Position numbers and translations under genes: made by a program. Source: Lewinellaceae bacterium (GTDB taxonomy: Bacteria > Bacteroidota > Bacteroidia > Chitinophagales > Saprospiraceae). From it: a stretch of DNA of 64,000 bases. The notes beneath the pieces are model-generated. The model saw nothing but the letters and a program-made list of their open reading frames with translations, ran no database searches and had not been told where the DNA came from. Where the stretch lies: contig JACJYE010000013.1 of NCBI GenBank assembly GCA_020636255.1, positions 1-64,000 on the forward strand, given 5' to 3'. Below, piece after piece: positions 9,198 through 18,247 of this stretch. Position 1 is the first letter of the stretch. Each line of letters opens with the position of its first letter.

Positions 9198-10358
9198 CTA
9201 ACTAAAGAACCCCCTCCCTTCTCTGGCCAGCTTGCGCAGCAGGGGGCTGCAGCGGTAGCGATCCTCGCGGTATTCGTCATAGAGGCGGTCGAGGGTTTCC
9301 ACACAATGGGCGATGCCGGACTCGTCGGCCCAGCGCAGCAGGCCTTTGGGATAGTTGACGCCATGTGTCATGGCCAGTTCGATATCGTTGCGGGAGGCGA
9401 TGTTCCAGTACAGCGCATCGGCGGCTTCGTTGATCAGCATCACGACGATACGCCAGACGATCTGGCTGCCCAATTTTTTATCTTGCCTGGGTTCAGGGTT
9501 CGGCGCGCCATGGTGGTAGTCATAGAACCCGCGGCCCGATTTGCGCCCCAGGTAGCCGGCCTCCACCAGCCGTTTCTGTGTAAAAGCGGGCTTGTAGCGG
9601 GGGTCGAAGAAAAAGGACTGAAAGACGGTTTCCGTAACCGTATAGTTCACATCGTGGCCGATGTAGTCCATCAGGGTGAAGGGGCCCATGCGGAAGCCGC
9701 CGAGTTCCGTCATGGCCCAGTCGATCGTCGGCGCGTCGGCCAGGCCTTCCTCCAGGATGCGAAGGGCCTCGCCATAAAAAGGACGAGCTACCCGGTTGAC
9801 GATGAAGCCGGGGGTATCCTTGGCCACTACGGCCGTTTTTCCCCAGCTCCGAATTAGCCCAAGCGATTGTGCAAGCACCTCCGGTTCCGTTTGTATGGCA
9901 GGAATTATCTCCACCAGCTTCATCAATGGGGCTGGATTGAAGAAGTGAATGCCGAGCACCCGCTCTGGCTTTTTACAGGCTGCAGCGATGGAGGCAATGG
10001 AAAGGGAGGAAGTGTTGCTGGCCAGGATGCAGCCCTCTGATACGACATCTTCCAACTGTTCGAATACGCCCTTTTTTATTTCCAGGTCCTCCACGATGGC
10101 TTCAATTGCCAGTCCGATATCCTTACAGGCGTAGAGGTTGTTCACATACTCGATGCGCTGCAGGATGCCTTCCGCCGATTCGGTTTCCAGCTTTCCTTTT
10201 TCAACCAAACGCTTCATTACATTCTCCAGGCTCTGCCTGGCGCGAGACAGGGCATCGGGGTTGTTGTCGTATAGCAAAACGGGATGCCCCGCTGTAGCGG
10301 CTACCTGGGCTATGCCCGTGCCCATGGCCCCGCTGCCGATGATTCCTGTTTTTATCAT
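9198..10358 (-). CDS. 3-hydroxyacyl-CoA dehydrogenase (NAD-dependent)
   Basis: 386 residues. It oxidises 3-hydroxyacyl-CoA to 3-ketoacyl-CoA with NAD+, as in fatty-acid or phenylacetate degradation. The Rossmann motif GSGAMGTGIAQ stands at the N-terminus (from residue 7), followed by the NTSSLSI and HFFNPAPLMKLVEI segments typical of the family. Two C-terminal helical 3HCDH domains follow; the first carries TPGFIVNRVARPFY and GPFTLMDYIGHD. The chosen ATG at 10358 puts the Rossmann strand at the protein start; an upstream in-frame ATG at 10457 would add 33 unlikely residues rich in His/Thr. PaaH-like or 3-hydroxybutyryl-CoA dehydrogenase are both possible; substrate length cannot be read from sequence. 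It stands alone between the kinase and the divergent ATPase operon. Confidence 0.93.
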   Translation of the reverse strand: MIKTGIIGSGAMGTGIAQVAATAGHPVLLYDNNPDALSRARQSLENVMKRLVEKGKLETESAEGILQRIEYVNNLYACKDIGLAIEAIVEDLEIKKGVFEQLEDVVSEGCILASNTSSLSIASIAAACKKPERVLGIHFFNPAPLMKLVEIIPAIQTEPEVLAQSLGLIRSWGKTAVVAKDTPGFIVNRVARPFYGEALRILEEGLADAPTIDWAMTELGGFRMGPFTLMDYIGHDVNYTVTETVFQSFFFDPRYKPAFTQKRLVEAGYLGRKSGRGFYDYHHGAPNPEPRQDKKLGSQIVWRIVVMLINEAADALYWNIASRNDIELAMTHGVNYPKGLLRWADESGIAHCVETLDRLYDEYREDRYRCSPLLRKLAREGRGFFS

Positions 10359-10564
10359 GGTGGTATGTCTTGTGTGTCTGGTATGCCGGTCTAAATATAC
10401 ATAAGTAGTGTTCAAAAAATAATTTGCCGGCATAACAGAAAACCAAGTCAATGACAATAATCATTGGTATGTTCTGTCAAATGACATTTCCTTTTCCGGT
10501 AATTATCGCTTAACTTTTGGCCGCTGTTCACACATGCGGCCTTCGGCTGAATAAAGAAAGAACC

Positions 10565-11185
10565 ATGGAAGCCAAACTTCAGGAACTCACTGACAAGATC
10601 TACCGGGAGGGTGTTGAGCGCGCGCGCAGAGAAGCAGAAGATATCATAGCAGAGGCCCGCCGTCAGGCGGAACAACAGCTGGCGGAGGCAAAACGGGAGG
10701 CCGATCACCTGCGTACTAAAGCGGAGGAAGAAGCGGAAGAGATGCGCCGCAACGTCACCTCAGAATTACAGCTCTCTGCCCGGCAGTCTGTCAGCGGGCT
10801 CCGGCAGGAGATCACCAACCTTATTGCTACCCGCTTGCTGAATGAGCCGCTGAAAGAGGCCTTTAAGGATAAGGCCTTCCTGCAGCGGATCATCGAAGCG
10901 GCCATCAATAACTGGAACGCCAACGATAGCCAGGCAGGCCTGGCCGTGGTACTGCCGGAAAAGGAACGCGAGGGACTGGGCCAGTACTTCGAATCCCGCA
11001 CACAGGAACTGCTCAGCGCCGGCCTGGCCGTTACTTTCGACGGCCGGCTGAGCCAGGGTTTCCGCATCGGCCCTGGCGACGGGGCTTATGTCGTTTCCTT
11101 TACCCCCGAAGATTTCGAGCGCTTCTTCCGCGCCTACCTGCGCCCTCAGGCCGATAGCTTGCTGTATGGTGAAGGAAAAGAGTAG
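10565..11185 (+). CDS. atpE: V-type ATP synthase subunit E
   Basis: 206 residues, first gene of the V-type ATPase operon. Subunit E forms the peripheral stalk that holds the A/B catalytic head against rotation. The first 75 residues are a long charged coiled coil (KIYREGVERARREAEDIIAE, then several AEE/KRE heptads). The C-terminal half is the globular head-binding domain, with LLNEPLKEAF and SQGFRIGPGDGAYVVSFTPE. The ATG at 10565 was preferred over an in-frame ATG at 10517, whose extra 16 residues do not fit the family; a purine-rich AAAGAAAGAA precedes it. Unlike the rest of the operon, it is separated from the next gene by 175 bp of low-complexity repeat. Confidence 0.92.
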   Translation: MEAKLQELTDKIYREGVERARREAEDIIAEARRQAEQQLAEAKREADHLRTKAEEEAEEMRRNVTSELQLSARQSVSGLRQEITNLIATRLLNEPLKEAFKDKAFLQRIIEAAINNWNANDSQAGLAVVLPEKEREGLGQYFESRTQELLSAGLAVTFDGRLSQGFRIGPGDGAYVVSFTPEDFERFFRAYLRPQADSLLYGEGKE

Positions 11186-11360
11186 GCTTGGTAGCAGACA
11201 GGGAGACAGGGAGACTTGGTGATGGGGAGCCAGGGTGATGGGGTGAAACCTGCAACCTGTAACCAGCCAGGGTGATGGGGTGATTGGGAGACTGGGAGAG
11301 GGGGTGAAACCTGCAACCTGCAACCTGAAACTTGTAACCCAAAAGCATCAGCAATCTCCG
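11186..11360. repeat. Low-complexity repeat inserted inside the ATPase operon
   Basis: The stretch starts at the base after the atpE stop codon and runs to the next start codon. It is built from variants of ACAGGGAGACAGGGAGAC, GGTGATGGGGTGA and AACCTGCAACCTG. Bases 11256-11282 match, in reverse complement and with one mismatch, bases 42155-42181 beside an ssb gene. All other junctions of this operon overlap or are less than 45 bp apart, so this block looks inserted or expanded. It contains no credible ORF. Whether it affects transcription of the downstream subunits cannot be told. Confidence 0.6.
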
Positions 11361-12194
11361 ATGGAAAAAAGAGCTTATTATTACCTCGTTTCGGGCCTGC
11401 CCACGCTGATCTTCGAGCAGGCCAAGCCGCCTTTTTCCATGCTGGCTTTCCGGGAAGAGCTGCAGTACCACCTTCATCCTGCCGATTACAGGCAAGTGTT
11501 ATACCTCTTCCTTCCTGCCGACAACCGCAACCTGTTACATATACTACAGAAGGACAGCGGGCACTGGGACGAGCAAGGCCAGTACACGGAGGAACAGTTG
11601 GAAGCTTTCGTGCGCGAGCCGGAGACTGCGCCGGCCTATATGCGCCGCTTTATCGAAGCTTATCAGCAGGAGGCGCCGCTGGCCGCCGGCATGAGCTGGG
11701 AAAACCAGCTTACTCAGCTCTATTACGACTCTGTGCTGGAGCAGACGGCGGAGGGTTTCCTTTTTGACTGGTTCTCTTTTGAACGGGATATCCACAATCT
11801 CAAGGCTGCTTTTACCGCCCGGCGGTACCAGCTTTCGCAGCAGGGGCAACTCATCGGTGATTACCGCCTTACGGAGGCCGCCCGCAACAGCAATGCCCGC
11901 GACTTTGGGCTGTCGGGAGAGTACCCGTTCATCAACCGCCTGCTCATGCTGGAGGAGGAACCAGAGCTGCTGGAGCGCGAGGAGGAAACCGATATCCTGC
12001 GCTGGAACTACATCGACGAGTTGAATACCTTTAATTACTTTACCATAGAAGTTTTGCTGGGCTATCTGCTCAAGCTGTCCATCCTGGAGCGATGGAGCAT
12101 CCTCGGCCCCGAAGAAGGGCTGGAGGCTTTCCGTGGCCTGGTGCGCCGGCTGGAGCAAAGCTTTGAATTTCCAAAGGCATTTTCCGTATCATGA
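11361..12194 (+). CDS. DUF2764 family V-ATPase-associated protein
   Basis: 277 residues beginning MEKRAYYYLVSGLPTLIF. Proteins of this family are encoded at this same position (after E, before A) in the V-ATPase operons of Bacteroidota, Chlamydiae and Spirochaetes, where the standard subunit C is absent. A role as the C-like central-stalk/socket subunit is therefore a common inference and has not been shown. The sequence is acidic and mostly helical, with no membrane segment and no nucleotide motif. The ATG at 11361 is chosen because the upstream extension would translate the low-complexity repeat. Its TGA overlaps the start of subunit A by four bases (ATGA), so the two are probably translationally coupled. 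Confidence 0.88.
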   Translation: MEKRAYYYLVSGLPTLIFEQAKPPFSMLAFREELQYHLHPADYRQVLYLFLPADNRNLLHILQKDSGHWDEQGQYTEEQLEAFVREPETAPAYMRRFIEAYQQEAPLAAGMSWENQLTQLYYDSVLEQTAEGFLFDWFSFERDIHNLKAAFTARRYQLSQQGQLIGDYRLTEAARNSNARDFGLSGEYPFINRLLMLEEEPELLEREEETDILRWNYIDELNTFNYFTIEVLLGYLLKLSILERWSILGPEEGLEAFRGLVRRLEQSFEFPKAFSVS

Positions 12195-13963
12195 GCAAAT
12201 CTCCCAATCTATCCACCGGCAAGGTGGAGGGCATTATTTCCAACCTCGTCATCGTGCGCTTCGAAGGGCCGGTGGCCCAGAACGAGGTCTGTTTTATCCA
12301 GCACGGAGGCTCCGCCCTGATGGCCGAGGTGATCAAAGTGCAGAACGGCCTGGCGTTCGTACAGGTGTTCGAGAGTACCCGGGGCCTGAAGATCGGCGCC
12401 GATGTCCGGTTTAACGGGCACATGCTGGAAGCCACCCTCGGCCCCGGCATCCTGTCGCGCAATTACGACGGGCTGATGCACGACCTCGACACTATGGACG
12501 GCGTTTTTCTGCAGCGCGGACAATACACCTCAGCGCTGGACCTGGACAAGCAGTGGGATTTTAAGCCGCTGGCCCGGGAAGGGGCTTCGGTCACTGCCGG
12601 CGACTGGCTGGGGGAGGTGCAGGAGAACGCCGTACAGCACCGAATCATGGTGCCGTTCCGGATGGCCGACAAGTATACGCTCAAGTCGCTGGCCAAGGCC
12701 GGCGCCTACCGCGTCAACGATACCATCGCCGTGCTGGTGGATGCCGGCGGGCGTGAAACAGCGGTCAGCATGGTGCAGAAATGGCCTATCAAACAGGCCA
12801 TTCGCGCCTACCGGGAAAAACCGCGGCCGTTCCGGCTGCTGGAAACCGGGGTGCGCACCATGGACACCCTCAACCCCATCGTGGAAGGCGGCACAGGTTT
12901 TATCCCCGGCCCTTTCGGCAGCGGCAAAACCGTCATGCAGCACGCCATCTCCCGCCAGGCGGAGGCCAATGTGGTGGTGGTGGCCGCTTGTGGCGAACGC
13001 GCCAATGAGGTCGTAGAGCTGTTCACCGAATTTCCCGAACTGGAGGACCCCTGGACGGGCCGCAAGCTCATGGAGCGCACCGTCATCATCGCCAACACGT
13101 CCAACATGCCTGTGGCGGCCCGGGAGGCGAGCGTGTACACGGCCATGACGATCAGCGAATACTACCGCTCGATGGGCCTGAAGGTGCTGATGCTGGCCGA
13201 TTCCACTTCGCGCTGGGCGCAGGCCCTGCGCGAGATGTCGAACCGACTGGAAGAGCTACCCGGCCCCGATGCCTTCCCCATGGACCTGTCGGCCATCATT
13301 TCCAATTTCTACGCACGCGCGGGCATCGTTTACCTCAACAACGGCGAAACCGGTTCCATCACCTTCATCGGTACCGTGTCGCCGGCCGGCGGCAACCTCA
13401 AGGAGCCGGTGACGGAATCGACGCGCAAGGCCGCCCGTTGTTTTTACGCTCTGTCACAGCAGCGGGCCGACAGTAAGCGCTATCCGGCCATCGACCCGAT
13501 CGACAGTTACTCCAAATACCTGGAATACCCGGAATTACAGCGGGCGCTCAACGAGCAGATCGCGCCCGACTGGGTCGACAAGGTCAACCACCTGAAGAAC
13601 ATCCTGATCCGGGGCAAGGAAGCCGCCGAGCAGATCAACATCCTGGGCGACGACGGCGTGTCGGTCGACTATCACCTCACCTACTGGCGCTCGGAGATCT
13701 GCGATGCGGTCATCCTGCAACAGGACGCCTTTGACCAGGTGGATTCCCGGACGCCCATCAAGCGGCAGAAATACATGTTGTACAAGGTATTGGATATCTG
13801 CGAGACGGCATTCGACTTTGAAACCTATGAAGAGGTGAACCCTTATTTCAAACGCATCATCAACCAACTACGGCAGATGAACTACTCAGAATTCGAATCG
13901 GACAAGTTCAGGGAGTTCGAGGCCGGGCTGGAAGATATTATCTCAGAACGAAAAGCGGGCTAA
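12191..13963 (+). CDS. atpA: V-type ATP synthase catalytic subunit A
   Basis: 590 residues, the ATP-hydrolysing subunit of the V1/A1 head. It has the beta-barrel N-terminus (KVEGIISNLVIVRFEGPVAQ) and the non-homologous insertion of about 90 residues typical of A subunits. The Walker A loop GPFGSGKT is at 240-247, followed by CGERANEVVE, a Walker-B region KVLMLADSTSRWAQ and the SPAGGNLKEPVTEST segment. Length matches the family (about 580-600). The start overlaps the DUF2764 stop by four bases and its TAA shares one base with the subunit B ATG (TAATG). All catalytic residues expected of the family appear intact. Confidence 0.97.
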   Translation: MSKSPNLSTGKVEGIISNLVIVRFEGPVAQNEVCFIQHGGSALMAEVIKVQNGLAFVQVFESTRGLKIGADVRFNGHMLEATLGPGILSRNYDGLMHDLDTMDGVFLQRGQYTSALDLDKQWDFKPLAREGASVTAGDWLGEVQENAVQHRIMVPFRMADKYTLKSLAKAGAYRVNDTIAVLVDAGGRETAVSMVQKWPIKQAIRAYREKPRPFRLLETGVRTMDTLNPIVEGGTGFIPGPFGSGKTVMQHAISRQAEANVVVVAACGERANEVVELFTEFPELEDPWTGRKLMERTVIIANTSNMPVAAREASVYTAMTISEYYRSMGLKVLMLADSTSRWAQALREMSNRLEELPGPDAFPMDLSAIISNFYARAGIVYLNNGETGSITFIGTVSPAGGNLKEPVTESTRKAARCFYALSQQRADSKRYPAIDPIDSYSKYLEYPELQRALNEQIAPDWVDKVNHLKNILIRGKEAAEQINILGDDGVSVDYHLTYWRSEICDAVILQQDAFDQVDSRTPIKRQKYMLYKVLDICETAFDFETYEEVNPYFKRIINQLRQMNYSEFESDKFREFEAGLEDIISERKAG

Positions 13964-15282
13964 TGGAAACCCAAGCATTTCAGCGGATATATACCAGGAT
14001 CGAACAGCTGACCAAGGCGACCTGCACACTCAACGCCTCCGGTGTAGGTTATGAGGAGCTGGCCCTTGTGCACGGCCGGCTGGCCCAGGTGGTGAAGATC
14101 ATGGGCAAAGAAGTAACCCTGCAGGTCTTTGCCGGCACCGAGGGCATTCCCACCAATGCGGAGGTCGCCTTTTTTGGCAAACCGCCTACCCTGAAGGTGA
14201 GTGAAGCCCTTGCCGGCCGCTTCTTCAACGCTTATGGCCTGCCCATCGACGGCGGCCCGGAAGTGGAAGGCGAGGAGCGCGAGGTCGGCGGCCCTTCCGT
14301 CAACCCGGTGCGCAGGGAGCAGCCTTCCGAGCTCATCACCACCGGTATTGCCGGCATCGACCTGAACAATACGCTCGTCACCGGGCAGAAGATCCCGTTT
14401 TTTGCCGACCCCGACCAGCCTTTCAACCAGGTGATGGCCATGGTGGCCCTGCGCGGCCAGGCCGACAAGATCATCCTCGGCGGCATGGGGCTGACCAATG
14501 ACGACTACCTGTTCTTTAAGCAGGTGTTCGAAAATGCCGGCGCCCTGCACCGCATCATCAGCTTCGTCAACACCACCGAAAACCCGCCGGTAGAGCGGCT
14601 GCTGGTGCCTGACATGGCGCTTACCGCCGCCGAATACTTCGCCGTCGACAAACAGGAAAAAGTGCTGGTGTTGCTAACGGACATGACCCTCTACGCCGAC
14701 GCCCTGAGCATCGTATCCAACCGCATGGACCAGATCCCTTCCAAAGACAGCATGCCCGGTTCGTTGTACAGCGACCTGGCCCGGCTATATGAGAAGGCCG
14801 TGCAGTTCGATCACGGCGGCTCCATCACCATTATTGCGGTGACGACCCTGTCGGGGGGCGACATTACGCACGCCATTCCGGACAATACCGGTTACATCAC
14901 CGAAGGGCAGCTCTTCCTGCGGAGGGATACCGACATCGGCAAGGTGATCGTTGACCCCTTCCGCAGCTTGTCGCGCCTCAAGCAGCTGGTGATCGGCAAG
15001 AAGACCCGGGCCGACCACCCGCAGGTGATGAACGCCGCCGTGCGCCTTTATGCCGATGCCGCCAATGCCCGCACCAAACTGGAGAACGGCTTCGACCTGA
15101 CCGACTACGACGAGCGAACCCTGGAGTTCGCCCGGGAATACTCGGGCCGGCTGCTGGCCATTGATGTCAATATCGATACGGAAGAGATGTTGAACGTAGC
15201 CTGGGAACTCTTCTCCAAATACTTCTCCAGAGAAGAGGTGGCTATCCGCAAGGATTTTGTGGACCAGTACTGGGTGGAGTAG
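13963..15282 (+). CDS. atpB: V-type ATP synthase regulatory subunit B
   Basis: 439 residues, the non-catalytic partner of subunit A in the hexameric head. It lacks a Walker A P-loop, as expected for B, and in the corresponding place reads TTGIAGIDLNNTLVTGQKIPFF. Other family segments are FFADPDQPFNQVMAMVALRG, VLVLLTDMTLYADALSIVSN, GSLYSDLARLYEKA and GSITIIAVTTLSGGDITHAIPDNTGYITEGQ (given here only as landmarks). Length is near the usual 440-460. It begins within the last base of the subunit A stop codon and is followed after 40 bp by subunit D. Confidence 0.97.
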   Translation: METQAFQRIYTRIEQLTKATCTLNASGVGYEELALVHGRLAQVVKIMGKEVTLQVFAGTEGIPTNAEVAFFGKPPTLKVSEALAGRFFNAYGLPIDGGPEVEGEEREVGGPSVNPVRREQPSELITTGIAGIDLNNTLVTGQKIPFFADPDQPFNQVMAMVALRGQADKIILGGMGLTNDDYLFFKQVFENAGALHRIISFVNTTENPPVERLLVPDMALTAAEYFAVDKQEKVLVLLTDMTLYADALSIVSNRMDQIPSKDSMPGSLYSDLARLYEKAVQFDHGGSITIIAVTTLSGGDITHAIPDNTGYITEGQLFLRRDTDIGKVIVDPFRSLSRLKQLVIGKKTRADHPQVMNAAVRLYADAANARTKLENGFDLTDYDERTLEFAREYSGRLLAIDVNIDTEEMLNVAWELFSKYFSREEVAIRKDFVDQYWVE

Positions 15283-15322
15283 GGGGATGATCCGGGATTT
15301 ACGATAATAACGTGCCTTTGCT

Positions 15323-15934
15323 ATGGCGATCAAATTTCAATATAACAAAACCGCTCTTCAGGAGCTGAACCGCCAGCTCAAGATCCGCCAGCGTGCGTTG
15401 CCGACGCTGAAGAACAAGGAGTCGGCTCTTCGGGTGGAGGTGAAGAAGGCCAAAGGGCAGGCCGTTGCACGCGAGGAGGCCCTGGCGCGCCGCATGGCCG
15501 ATTATGAGCGTATGGCGCGTTTGTGGAAAGAGTTTGACCCGGGCCTGGTGGAGGTAGAGGAGGTGCAGATCAAAAGCCGGAAGATCGCAGGGATACAAGT
15601 GCCAGTGTTAGAGGGCATCAGCTTCCAAACCCGGCCTTTTAGCCTGTTCAGCCGCCCGCATTGGTATGCCGATGGCATTGCCATTTTGAAGGAGCTGGCC
15701 CAGATCGCTATAGAAAAGCAGTTTTTTGTACGTATGATGGAGCTGTTGGACCAGGCCCGCAAGAAAACGACGCAGAAAGTCAACCTTTACGAAAAAGTAC
15801 AGATACCCGGCTATGAGGAAGCGATCCTGAAGATCAAGCGCTTCCTGGAAGATGAAGAGAACCTATCGAAGGCAGCCCAGAAGATCGTGAAAAAACGGCA
15901 GGCTGCCGCACAACAAAAATCGGACAGGCCATGA
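15323..15934 (+). CDS. atpD: V-type ATP synthase subunit D
   Basis: 203 residues. Subunit D is the rotating central shaft, a long antiparallel coiled coil inserted in the A3B3 head. The N-terminal helix (residues about 5-60: TALQELNRQLKIRQRALPTL, then KNKESALRVEVKKAKGQ) and the C-terminal helix (about 120-200: LLDQARKKTTQKVNLYEKVQ, then IPGYEEAILKIKRFLEDEE) show the family pattern. The stop codon overlaps the next start by four bases (ATGA at 15931), indicating coupling to subunit I. The usual rotor partner, subunit F, is not encoded in the operon. Confidence 0.93.
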   Translation: MAIKFQYNKTALQELNRQLKIRQRALPTLKNKESALRVEVKKAKGQAVAREEALARRMADYERMARLWKEFDPGLVEVEEVQIKSRKIAGIQVPVLEGISFQTRPFSLFSRPHWYADGIAILKELAQIAIEKQFFVRMMELLDQARKKTTQKVNLYEKVQIPGYEEAILKIKRFLEDEENLSKAAQKIVKKRQAAAQQKSDRP

Positions 15935-17736
15935 TCGTTCCGATGCGGAAATACGCTTTTCTGGCCCACTGCGACGACTACGAGCGCTTCCTGGAGCAGC
16001 TGCACCAGCTGGGTGTGTTGCACGTGCAGGAGCGCCGGGAAAAAGGTGAAGGGGAAGAACTGAACGAGCTGCTCTGGAAAGAAAAGGAGGTGGCTTCCGC
16101 CATCCGCCTGCTGGAAGGCCGCAAGGCCGAGGCTGCCGAAAGCGCGTATGATGTGGACGGGCAGGAACTGGCGGGCCGGATCATGGCCCTGCAGGACAAA
16201 CGCGAGGATACAGAGCAACTGCTCAACGCCCAGAACCGCCAGTTGGGGGAGCTGGCCCCCTGGGGCGATTTTTCGCTGGATACCCTGAAGAAGCTGGAAG
16301 AAGCCGGCTGGAAGGTGCGCCTTTTTACAACCACCACCCGAAAGTTCGACCCCAGCTGGAAAGGCCAGCACTACCTGTGGCCCATCAGCAGCGTTCCGCC
16401 GCTGATGTATTTTGCGCTGGCTCACCGGGTGGGAGAAGAGCCCGGTATCGACGCCGAAGAAGTATCCTGGCCGGCGCAGAGCCCCGCCGTATTGCGTGCT
16501 GCCCGGGATAGATCGCTGGCCCGGCTGGAGGAGATCGGAGAGGAACTCGACGGGTATGCAGCGCGCTACCTGCCACTGCTGCGGGAAGCGCTGCTGAAAA
16601 TCCAGGAAAAAGTGGACTGGAAGCGGGTGTTTGCAAATACTGATGAAGTAGCGGACGGACGGGTCATGGTGCTGGAAGGGTTCGTGCCGACATCCCGGGA
16701 GCAAGGGTTACGCGCTTACCTCGACGGAGCTGATGTGGTGTATTTCAGTGAGCAGCCGGTGCCGGAAGACCATCCGCCGGTGCTTTTAAAGAACGGCCGT
16801 TTTTCCCGCTTATTCGAACCCATCAGCAAGTTGTTCGCGCTGCCTGCCTATCAGGAGCTGGACCTCACGCCTTTTTTCGCGCCCTTCTTCATGCTGTTTT
16901 TCGGTTTCTGCCTGGGCGACGCCGGTTACGGCCTGGCCGTATTGCTCGGCGCTACCCTGTACAAGCGGAAAGCCAGCGCAGAACTGAAACCCATCATTAC
17001 GCTGGCGCAACTGCTGGGCCTTTCGACCATCCTGATGGGCGCGTTTACCGGCACCGTATTCGGCCTCAACCTGCTGGAAGCGCAGTATGCCTGGCTGGGC
17101 AATGTGCGGAGTTTTATGATAGACAGCAACCAGGCCTTTAATTTTGCCCTCATTCTCGGGGTGGTGCAGATCCTGTTCGGACTGTGCGTTCAGGCCGGCA
17201 ACCGCGTCAGGCAATACGGCTGGGTTTACGCCATACCCATTATGGGCTGGATCTTGTTGTTGCTGAGCATCCTCGACCTGGCGCTGCTGAAGCTGACAGG
17301 GCAGGTGTCTACGTACACGGCCTGGGCGGGCGTGGCCATGATCGTGCTGTTCAGCGACCCCAAGGCCAACATCTTCTCCAGGCTCGGCAAAGGGCTGTGG
17401 GACCTCTACGGCATCACCGGTTTCTTTGGCGACCTGCTGAGTTACATCCGCCTGTTCGCGCTGGGCATTTCCAGCGCCATTCTGGGGTTCGTGGTGAACG
17501 ACATCGCTTTGCAGATCAAAGGCGCGGCGCCGGTGATCGGCCCTATACTTTTTGTTATCTTCCTTATAATAGGGCATGGCGCCAACCTGCTGATCTCAGC
17601 CCTGGGGTCGTTCGTGCACCCCATGCGCCTTACTTTTGTAGAATTCTATAAGAACGCCGGTTTTCTGGGCGGCGGTAAAGCCTATACGCCCTTTGCTTCC
17701 CGGCTGAATAAAGAGAACCATAAAAACGAGAAATAA
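15931..17736 (+). CDS. atpI: V-type ATP synthase membrane subunit I (subunit a homologue)
   Basis: 601 residues. Subunit I provides the static ion half-channels and links the membrane ring to the peripheral stalk. Residues 1-300 are a charged cytosolic arm with coiled coils (MRKYAFLAHCDDYERFLEQL at the start). From about 310 there are seven or eight membrane segments beginning FFAPFFMLFFGFCLGDAGYG. The essential arginine facing the rotor carboxylate is Arg507 in GDLLSYIRLFALGISSAILG. The chosen ATG at 15931 overlaps the D stop; an internal ATG four codons later (MRKY) is also possible. The next gene starts at the base following the stop codon. Confidence 0.96.
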   Translation: MIVPMRKYAFLAHCDDYERFLEQLHQLGVLHVQERREKGEGEELNELLWKEKEVASAIRLLEGRKAEAAESAYDVDGQELAGRIMALQDKREDTEQLLNAQNRQLGELAPWGDFSLDTLKKLEEAGWKVRLFTTTTRKFDPSWKGQHYLWPISSVPPLMYFALAHRVGEEPGIDAEEVSWPAQSPAVLRAARDRSLARLEEIGEELDGYAARYLPLLREALLKIQEKVDWKRVFANTDEVADGRVMVLEGFVPTSREQGLRAYLDGADVVYFSEQPVPEDHPPVLLKNGRFSRLFEPISKLFALPAYQELDLTPFFAPFFMLFFGFCLGDAGYGLAVLLGATLYKRKASAELKPIITLAQLLGLSTILMGAFTGTVFGLNLLEAQYAWLGNVRSFMIDSNQAFNFALILGVVQILFGLCVQAGNRVRQYGWVYAIPIMGWILLLLSILDLALLKLTGQVSTYTAWAGVAMIVLFSDPKANIFSRLGKGLWDLYGITGFFGDLLSYIRLFALGISSAILGFVVNDIALQIKGAAPVIGPILFVIFLIIGHGANLLISALGSFVHPMRLTFVEFYKNAGFLGGGKAYTPFASRLNKENHKNEK

Positions 17737-18207
17737 ATGGAAGTCGTAACATCAAATGCAGCTATTGTTCTTGCTTATATCGGCCTGGGCCTGATGGTAG
17801 GGCTGGCGGGCGTGGGGAGCGCCATCGGCGTATCTATCGGTGGCAACGCCACCATCGGGGCGTTGAAGAAAAACGACAGTGCGTTCGGCAGCTACATGTT
17901 GCTCAGCGCGCTTCCGGGCACACAGGGCCTGTATGGCTTCGCCGGCTTTTTCATTGTCAACAATTCCGGCGTCATCGGCCCGAATATCACCATGCTGCAG
18001 GGCATGGCCATCCTTGCCGCCGGTTTTGCGCTGGGCCTGGTGGGGCTTATCTCCGCTATACAGCAGGGGCGGGTATGTGCCAACGGCATCGCCGGCATCG
18101 GCGCCGGGTACGATGTCTTCGGCCGCACCATGGTGCTGGCCGTGTTCCCCGAACTGTATGCCATCGTTGCTTTTGCAGCGACCTTCCTGATCAGTTCGGG
18201 CCTCTAG
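17737..18207 (+). CDS. atpK: V-type ATP synthase proteolipid subunit K (c ring), Na+-type ligand set
   Basis: 156 residues with four membrane helices, a fused double hairpin like E. hirae NtpK. The ring carries the ion during rotation. The rotor carboxylate is Glu139 in VFPELYAIV. Residues corresponding to the Na+ ligands of NtpK are all present: Leu59, Thr62 and Gln63 in LPGTQGLYGF, Gln110 in AIQQGRV, and Glu139. This points to Na+ rather than H+ coupling; the residue pattern is seen directly, the ion choice is inference. It is the last gene of the operon and is followed after 40 bases by a palindromic element that may end the transcript. Confidence 0.95.
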   Translation: MEVVTSNAAIVLAYIGLGLMVGLAGVGSAIGVSIGGNATIGALKKNDSAFGSYMLLSALPGTQGLYGFAGFFIVNNSGVIGPNITMLQGMAILAAGFALGLVGLISAIQQGRVCANGIAGIGAGYDVFGRTMVLAVFPELYAIVAFAATFLISSGL

Positions 18208-18247
18208 GCCCGGGCTAATGGATGGCAGGATGGTTACTAGGCATTCA

